Of a stretch of 64,000 nucleotides of DNA, positions 58,401 to 64,000 are shown piece after piece; the stretch's first letter is position 1; every line of letters begins with the position of its first letter. The position numbers and the translations under genes are program-made. The stretch lies in contig NC_088207.1 of assembly GCF_037126465.1 (NCBI RefSeq), positions 20,103,049 through 20,167,048 on the forward strand, written 5' to 3'. The stretch comes from Ornithodoros turicata. Taxonomy: Eukaryota; Arthropoda; Arachnida; Ixodida; Argasidae. Under the pieces are notes generated by a model that saw nothing but the letters and a program-made list of their open reading frames with translations, made no database searches and was not told where the DNA came from.

Positions 58401-61400
58401 ATAGAGTGTTTTCAACATTATACATATATGCAGGGTGTTTCACCTATCGTGAAACAAACAGTGAATAATCTGGGCATGTTGTTGCATCTACATGCTGTAA
58501 AGAGCGTAACAAGCCGAGACACGTGAAGAGACACATTTGCATTTGTCAGATAGCGGATTTGTTGTGGCTCATCACGAGCCCCATCTTATAGAGATGTGTC
58601 ACAAACGTCTATAAATATATACCTATCTAAGAATCTCTCCGCCCCCCCCCCCCCCCCAGTTTAACGCAATCTGACAGATTTGTACAGAATATGTCCACGC
58701 TCAAATAACTTTATGCGCCAATATGGCTACTTGAGAAGCGGAATAGGCAGTGAAGTTTCGGCTCGACGCCTACGAACGCTGGCGAACGTGTAGCGGCCGT
58801 GTTTTGATCAGCAGAATCGTCCACATTTCGTTTGCTTCCCTTATCTAATTTTTCCTGAGTAGCAGTTAAAACGGAAAAAAGACACGCAAAGAGCAACCGG
58901 TGGAGCACCGGCTTCAGTTCCACCGGCGCGGCCATGGAGATAGGCCACCGTCATCGCCTCTCCGCGGCATACCATCACCGCCGGTCGGGACTCATGTAGA
59001 GGAACAACACCTCCTCAACCGTTTCAAATTCTCCCATCTTGTGGCGCTGTCGCCGCAGTTGTTCGGCGCGCCGCCTGGAGAAGCGCAGATGAGGCGCGCT
59101 CAATTCTCTGCCAAGCGGCGAAGAAGGACATGCACCTTGCCCATTCTGTTTCATTTCAATGCTTGTCTTCTTCTAAAACAAGAACATTGCAAGAACGAGA
59201 AGTAGACAGGAGGGGGAGGGCCATCGTTTCCTTCCGTCGCTGCTTGGCGGATAACTGAGAGCAGCAAAGTAATCATTCTTTTCAAGCTGCCAATGCCGGA
59301 CTTTTTTTTTTTTTTTTCAGCTGTTACTATTGTGCTAGGGTAGCGAATTTGGACAAATCAGGATCGCACTTCCGTATTCTGTCAAAGAAAAAAAAAGGAT
59401 ACTTTTTCAACTAATTTATTTCAATAAAAATGATTGTAGTATGTGGTATGTGGCCAACGTCCCATGTCGGTCCCACAATGAACATTTTCCGAGTAAGCAT
59501 ATGCGAATGCTCAGACACCTGTTGTGTCTGAGGTATTTAAGTTAGGTAATCCGTCTCAAGGTAGCGGGGATGTTTGAGGCCCACACTTGATGAAGCTTTG
59601 TGCCCGTAATCAGTACAATAGGCTTTCATTATTTCCGTATTCTTCTTGCGATCTTGTCTGCCTATTTTCCCATGCGACGTGCCAGTCCGAAAAGCGTCGC
59701 CACTTTTTTTTCTCTTTCGTTGTTGTTGTTCTTGTTGTAGGGGTGGGGGGGTGATATATTTATTTCAACAGAGAGAGGGAAAAAGCCAAGAAGGTCACCC
59801 AAAGCTATGTTGGCTTGCTTGTCATTTTGTGTTAAAGTACGACGTTTGGCATTCCGCCGCTATGGGCGACACGATTATGGAAAGTGTCCACTTTCGGACG
59901 AGTTTACTTTTTATGACACGTTGCGTGGAAGACCGTGGTTGTCCATTTAGACAAGGTCTTGGCGCTGCAAAGAACTCATAAAACCTAGACGAACATACGC
60001 ACAGACGAACATGAACGACATAGCTCGCGAAGAAGGACCTCCCATGCCTGAAATAGGGAGACACTATGTCCCTTAAGACTTTATGGCACTGATTGGTGAG
60101 TAGAGGAAGAGGTTCCAAAGATTCCATTTGAATAATTACACGTGAGTGACTTACCAATAGAAGACCATGAGGGCGCTTGCCAAATTGAGTTGAGTTGCCA
60201 GTACAACACACCCATATTGTGGCCTTCATCATCGTGTAAGATACTGCGTAGATGTCGGAAGTACTCCACTCCGGTTTTGATGCCTTGTGCTTGCACGATC
60301 TGTAGAGGAAATCGTTTACAGCTGCGGTGGAGAAAAACAAAAACGCTGCAAACAATAAAGCAGTGAAACGGACCATTTCCATGTACGTGTCGTCCCTGAC
60401 GTCGAAATGCACTGCCACCTGCATGCGTCTGCCATGTCATTTTGGGGTAGGTAATCTGTGTCAAGGTTGCGCGGACTTTCTTGGCCTAAACTTCACGACG
60501 CTTTGCAGTCATTGATCAGTACGATACGCTCTCACTCATCCCGCATTCTTTTGGCAATCTTCTCTTGCTACTTTCCAACGCGACGTGCCTTATTTTGAGG
60601 TTAAAATGCGACGTTTTCCATTCCGACGCCGGGGACGACACGTACATGGAAATGGTCTATTGTGCCGTCCCCGGAGTGCTATCACGATTCCTATCGTCAC
60701 GAATAAAAAGTTCCTATTTCCAAGTAACTAAGTTACAATTAAGAAATCTAAGTAGCTTCAGAAGTAGAACGTGAAGAAAAGCAATGTGCAAGTTTCCGGC
60801 GATGCAGAATCAAAAATAACAAAGACGGTTAAGAGCATCAGCTGTTTACTTTTTACATTAAAAACAAGACTTTCGTGCAGTAGGCTGCACTTCTTCAGCC
60901 TGAAGAAGTGCAGCCTACTGCACGAAAGTCTTGTTTTTAATGTATATAGTAAACAGCTGATGCTCTTAACCGTCTTTGTTATTTAGCTTCAGAAGCGAAT
61001 ATCTGTAACAAAACTGCATTTTGTGTGTGAGGACCGAGGAAGTTAGCACAGACGCTGGATGTGAGGTTTTTTTTTCTGTCACCCCTAGTGTCCCCTACGC
61101 TGTCATAATAAATCTTGAGCATGAGAGTGGGAAACACCACCATTAATGGGACGCGTAATTATTTACCACTTTATACAGACGCCTCAGTAACTCAGGAGTA
61201 ACTAAATTCCACAATACAGGGTGTTTAAGTGAACGAAAATTATAACTGGCGACGTACCCGCCGGAGGATTGAGGGACCTTCGGCAAGAGAGAAACTGATG
61301 TTCTGAGGCTGGAACAACATAGAAGGGACAGATACAAACAAGGCCTAATTACCTTCTGGAAACTTTTGCCACTATTTAGGAAAGCTTTGGACAATTTTTC

Positions 61401-63300
61401 ATTGGAAGAAATTTATTTTTTCAGTCGAACTTTGAAAATTGTCTTCTCCCTGTTTGTAAACAAGTCACGACATAGTCTTCGGCAGCGCCACCAATTTGGT
61501 AGACTTGAACTACGCTCGAAACTCGCAGGCGAACAAGGTCGCGCACGAAAGCCACGGTCTTGAGGGGATTTCGATGGTCCCCGAAAAAGGACGCGACCTT
61601 CAGGCCTACTGTTCTTTCAGTAGGAGGCAGCGAACAAGTGCCCATTCGTGGAGCCCAGCCCACCCCTTCCGATTCGTTTCGGTTTCAGTCTGTCTACCGA
61701 CGTCACGATGACGTTTCACAGGTAGAGGTCTATTCCCAAGCGAACCTGAACTTTTTTTAACAGAAATATGGAGTCCTCCAAGGATAACCGCAGACTCAAC
61801 ACAAACTATGCACAGTACAGCAACAGAAATAGTCGAAAAAATAAAAAATAAAAGTGCTGCTTCAGCCCCGCCTGCTTGATTGTCGCATAAAAGCGCCCGC
61901 GGAAGGTGCAACAAGAGGAGGAGGAAGCGTTCCCGCCTCTTGTTTTACCTTTTTTCTCCACTCATTGACCTTGATACTGGTGGCGACCGTCTTGTACAGC
62001 TATTGTTATCACATCAACCTGTTTTCGTTCGGAAACATGATTACCAGCATAGCAAAATATTTGTTAGATGCATATATTTATAAGTAGTAGTATTGATAGT
62101 ACAGCAGAACAGTGGCTTATCCAGAATATCGAGCACGAGGGTGTCGCAAAAAATGGGGAACCACGTGTCATAACTTAACGTGTCATTACCGGAATGTGTC
62201 TGCGGCTGAAATAGCAAGCCCCCCCCCCCCTCCCGGCAGGGAGAAAAGTTAAGGGCGTATCTTCAAAACATTGAGGGATGTAATATAGGGGGGGGGGGGG
62301 GGGGGCTGGATAAATCACTGTAGCGGAATACCTATAGCACAGACTGGTGGCCAGATGTTAATAGAAAATTTTAAGTAAACATCAAATTACTGGAACAGGG
62401 GCATGGTAGGTGAGCCTCATTTCAGTAGCCTTTGATCCAGTACATCCCGGTGACGTCCAGTTCTGTAGTCTTCGTGGATATCTTTTTTTAGTAAGTTAAG
62501 TTTTAGTAAGTTATAGTTATGAAACTCGCCGTAGTCAGTGTTTCTGTAGTGTTCTGTAGAGACTTGCGTATCGCGATCTCTGTGTTTGAAAAGATACGCC
62601 GATACTGCAGAGGTCATTATCTAGCTTGCTTAAGCAGTCGTCGCTCAGTAGGTATTCATGCCACCGTGGCCATTCCTTCTCAACGTTCTCTTCCGGAACC
62701 TCAGACATGCCAAAGCCGCGAAACGCAACAGCGACTACACGTGCGCGAACCAGCAGCTCTCGTTGTCATGGTAACAAAAAATAAAAAAGACGACGGCACG
62801 ACGCTTACGCAGGAGACGGCGATGGTGTTCTCACCTACGCCCTCTGCTGCTCTTAGCCTCCTCACCCTCGCTGTCGCTAGAATAGGTGACGCAGACGGTC
62901 TCCTGGTTATGTGCTGGATCAAATCCAGGAAGATCCAGCTAAAATTGCGTAGGTAATATAAAAAATATGGACTGGATTAAATCCAAACAACCCTGAGCGC
63001 CATAATCATCCAGATAACGGAATGGAACTGTTCTGTGACTGGCTCATTGTGTTGATAGCTAAACATTACTACTTATAAGGGCCCAGGGCGTAAGTCGTGA
63101 CGTTACCCACCACTGTGAGGCCGACAATGGCGACCCATATCACCATCACCACCATCACCACTAATAATAATAAGCATTTCAGCGTTAATTCATCGAATGA
63201 GGCAGAAAACAAAACAAAGAAGAGATGCGCTTACCTGGGACAAATACACTACCATGTCAAAGTCTTTTGCTGTGTCCCCCGTCAATGGCAAATTAAATTC
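53261..63300 (-). CDS. MANBA: Beta-mannosidase (GH2), 3' five exons
   Basis: This encodes the C-terminal part of a lysosomal beta-mannosidase, which removes terminal beta-mannose from glycoprotein-derived oligosaccharides. Minus-strand exons in transcript order are 63300-63235, 60299-60155, 55991-55768, 54893-54702 and 53548-53261, with GT/AG at every junction and phases 0, 1, 0, 0. Together they give 304 residues and a stop. Motifs are NMGVLYWQLNSIWQAPSWSS (end of the catalytic barrel), EYGGRWKMLHYFARRFFSP, and FVWLNARNISGYFSDNGFVM in the terminal Ig-like domain. The catalytic Glu pair and signal peptide are in exons beyond 64000. The introns are large and transposon-rich. The gene converges on the SLC22 array: its 3' end faces theirs. 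Confidence 0.92.
54702..54893 (-). CDS. MANBA: MANBA exon (fourth in window)
   Basis: 64 codons, RREGSVQAYV to GLRNATLT, between acceptor CTCTACAG and donor GTAAGT. Contains CFLWFTLTDKMGRPLGPANY, the PxNYxxLxxPK region of the family. Confidence 0.9.
55358..55455. repeat. (GT)n microsatellite
   Basis: About 98 bases of GT/GC alternating purine-pyrimidine repeat in the MANBA intron, starting with GTGTGC units then pure GT. It generates spurious long ORFs of HT or CV repeats. Confidence 0.98.
55768..55991 (-). CDS. MANBA: MANBA exon (third in window)
   Basis: Completes the Glu of EYGGRWKMLHYFARRFFSP and continues through GELHAYVVNDLQEDFPNAVL to VVLDV, ending GTG|GTACGT. This is the start of the post-barrel Ig-like domain. 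Confidence 0.92.
56050..56160. repeat. Half-copy of the 52360 palindromic MITE
   Basis: AGAGTAGCGACACTGAG and GCCATGTTGTTTC appear in the same order as in 52360-52587, 60 bp before the MANBA exon acceptor (on the transcript strand); the inverse arm is not preserved. Confidence 0.55.
56798..57411. mobile_element. 614-bp TTAA-flanked MITE, CpG-rich
   Basis: TTAA sits at both edges (56794-56797 and 57412-57415). Ends AGGGACTATGAAACGA and the inverse TTTCATAGTCCCT. TTAA target use suggests a piggyBac-type mobiliser. The interior has an inner palindrome at about 56997-57035 (GGCTCAGCAACACGTCA and its inverse) and is unusually CpG-dense for this window. Confidence 0.8.
57541..57669. mobile_element. 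129-bp MITE with AAT target duplication
   Basis: AAT at 57538-57540 and 57670-57672. The ends AGTGAGTTTAGTGCATTG and TGCAATAAAACTCTCT match the interrupted element at 1294-2130, proving the structure of that family. Confidence 0.85.
57673..59530. other. MANBA intron, no gene recognised
   Basis: Contains an isolated CAGGGTGTTTCACC element end at about 58432, a C-run at 58642-58657 and T- or A-runs at 59302-59317 and 59389-59396. Frames at 57671-58141, 58218-58526 and 58900-59205 show no family motif. Confidence 0.5.
59531..60690. repeat. Diverged direct and inverted repeats around a MANBA exon
   Basis: 59531-59690 and about 60440-60590 are diverged direct copies (shared GGTAAT..GT.TCAAGGT, ATCAGTAC.ATA, GCGACGTGCC). 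The segment 60370-60425 is an inverted copy of about 60600-60655 (shared GACGACACGTACATGGAAAT). The MANBA exon 60155-60299 lies between the copies. Confidence 0.55.
60155..60299 (-). CDS. MANBA: MANBA exon (second in window)
   Basis: 48 codons plus one base: IVQAQGIKTGVEYFRHLRSI, then NMGVLYWQLNSIWQAPSWSS. This is the most conserved block of the family. Donor ATTG|GTAAGT, phase 1, joins the split Glu of the next exon. Confidence 0.93.
60816..60982. mobile_element. 167-bp near-perfect palindrome
   Basis: Starts ATAACAAAGACGGTTAAGAG and ends with its inverse; the centre CTTCAGCCTGAAG has almost no spacer. It is the tightest member of the family seen at 24621-24806 and 46521-46718, where a TTTTGTCTTG spacer separates the arms. 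Confidence 0.85.
60990..63234. other. MANBA intron, low-complexity runs, no gene recognised
   Basis: An isolated CAGGGTGTTTAAGTGAACG element end lies at 61218; homopolymer runs of C (62219-62230) and G (62288-62305). The frame 62519-62956 has no recognisable motif. Confidence 0.5.
63235..63300 (-). CDS. MANBA: MANBA exon (first in window)
   Basis: A 22-codon exon, EFNLPLTGDTAKDFDMVVYL and SQ, between acceptor CATCAGTCAG and donor GTAAGC. It is the block before QAQ in the family. Its small size makes the acceptor choice slightly uncertain. Confidence 0.8.
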
Positions 63301-64000
63301 CTGACTGATGAAACCCATATTGTTTTCAGTGCCTAAGAGCGAGACCTCGATTAATAATGATTGTAGATTGCATTGGGAATATGCTGAAAATACTAGACAT
63401 AGACGGCTGCCGAACACTATTCACAAGCTGAGGAGGCCGGCTTTTGGACTACTTTCCCAACGGAGGCTTGTTAGCAAGAATAGGAGGCGATTATACTCTT
63501 TTAGTCTCAATACTGGTGACATGTACTTGAAACATGTGCATTTGATGTAGCAGGTCCATTCATTAGCTTTCCTTTCATTTAAAGAAACTGTAAAGTGAAT
63601 TTCAACCCAGGGTAAACCTTATGATATTATGAAAGCCTACGAAGAGTACATCTCAGTTACAAAATATTTCTTTTCGAATTCCTTTTTTTTTTTTTAGTAG
63701 TTAAAATTTCAAAGATTGCATGCGAGCACAAGGCTGTGTACTCCGTAAACAACAATAGTGGGGGCTGAGGCGGATATATTTAGTAGTCCAAAGGGAAAAG
63801 AAAGGTGGGAAAGGTCAGCCAAACGGGACGTCGGCTTACTATTCCGCAAAGAAAAAAAGAAAAAGAAATGAAAGAAGAATAAAATAAATAAAGAAAAGAA
63901 TTCGGAAATTAAGGATAAACTAGCAAACGGTGAAAGAATGATAAGCTAGATTAAAGACAAAGATGACAAAAAAAGATGAAGAGTGACAAATGGTGAAAGA
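63301..64000. other. MANBA intron leading out of the window
   Basis: A/T-rich, with an A-rich GAAAGAAAAA tract at 63846-63900. No exon was recognised. Confidence 0.5.

Noticed and set aside
62519..62956. 145-codon plus-strand frame in the MANBA intron
   Set aside because: No domain, no splice logic and low-complexity surroundings.

Overview
This is eukaryotic, intron-rich and transposon-rich DNA, most likely from a tick (Ixodida). The inference rests on a tandem family of SLC22-type (organic cation/anion transporter) genes with short phase-consistent exons, a metazoan lysosomal beta-mannosidase gene, several tRNA-derived SINEs of the type known from ticks (one resembles Ruka), and a dense load of palindromic MITEs, CR1/Jockey-like LINEs, Ty3/Gypsy and Ty1/Copia fragments. 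There are no bacterial-style operons. Most long open frames are chance frames.

Layout. (1) 1-15.8 kb: the 3' end of SLC22 gene copy A (last three exons at 3110-3300, 4311-4447, 6352-6511, + strand) followed by transposon debris. (2) 15.8-36.9 kb: a tandem unit carrying copy B, whose ten coding exons (17332-28972, + strand) join in perfect phase into a 622-residue transporter with no internal stop. Its tail holds a LINE, an internally deleted Copia element, two opposed Gypsy fragments, SINEs and an orphan beta-mannosidase exon. (3) 36.9-51.7 kb: a second unit carrying copy C (38416-51520, + strand). It is nearly identical to B but has a TAG stop as the last codon of its first coding exon, so it is annotated as a probable pseudogene. 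(4) 51.7-64 kb: non-duplicated sequence with the 3' half of a beta-mannosidase gene (MANBA, - strand, five exons from 63300 down to 53261); its 5' exons lie beyond the window.

The repeated units are a natural experiment. Because A, B and C share the same introns, most mobile-element insertions can be read against an empty site in a sister copy, with target-site duplications visible (TA for palindromic MITEs, 8 bp for an hAT-like element, TTA for a Harbinger-like element, 10 bp for a LINE). The strongest observations are the A/B/C tandem array, the nonsense codon in C, the inverted-repeat pair around gene B, a MITE flanked by an inverted copy of host DNA, and the misplaced beta-mannosidase exon. 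I found no CRISPR, prokaryotic system, rRNA or convincing functional tRNA gene. All homology calls are by eye from family motifs.
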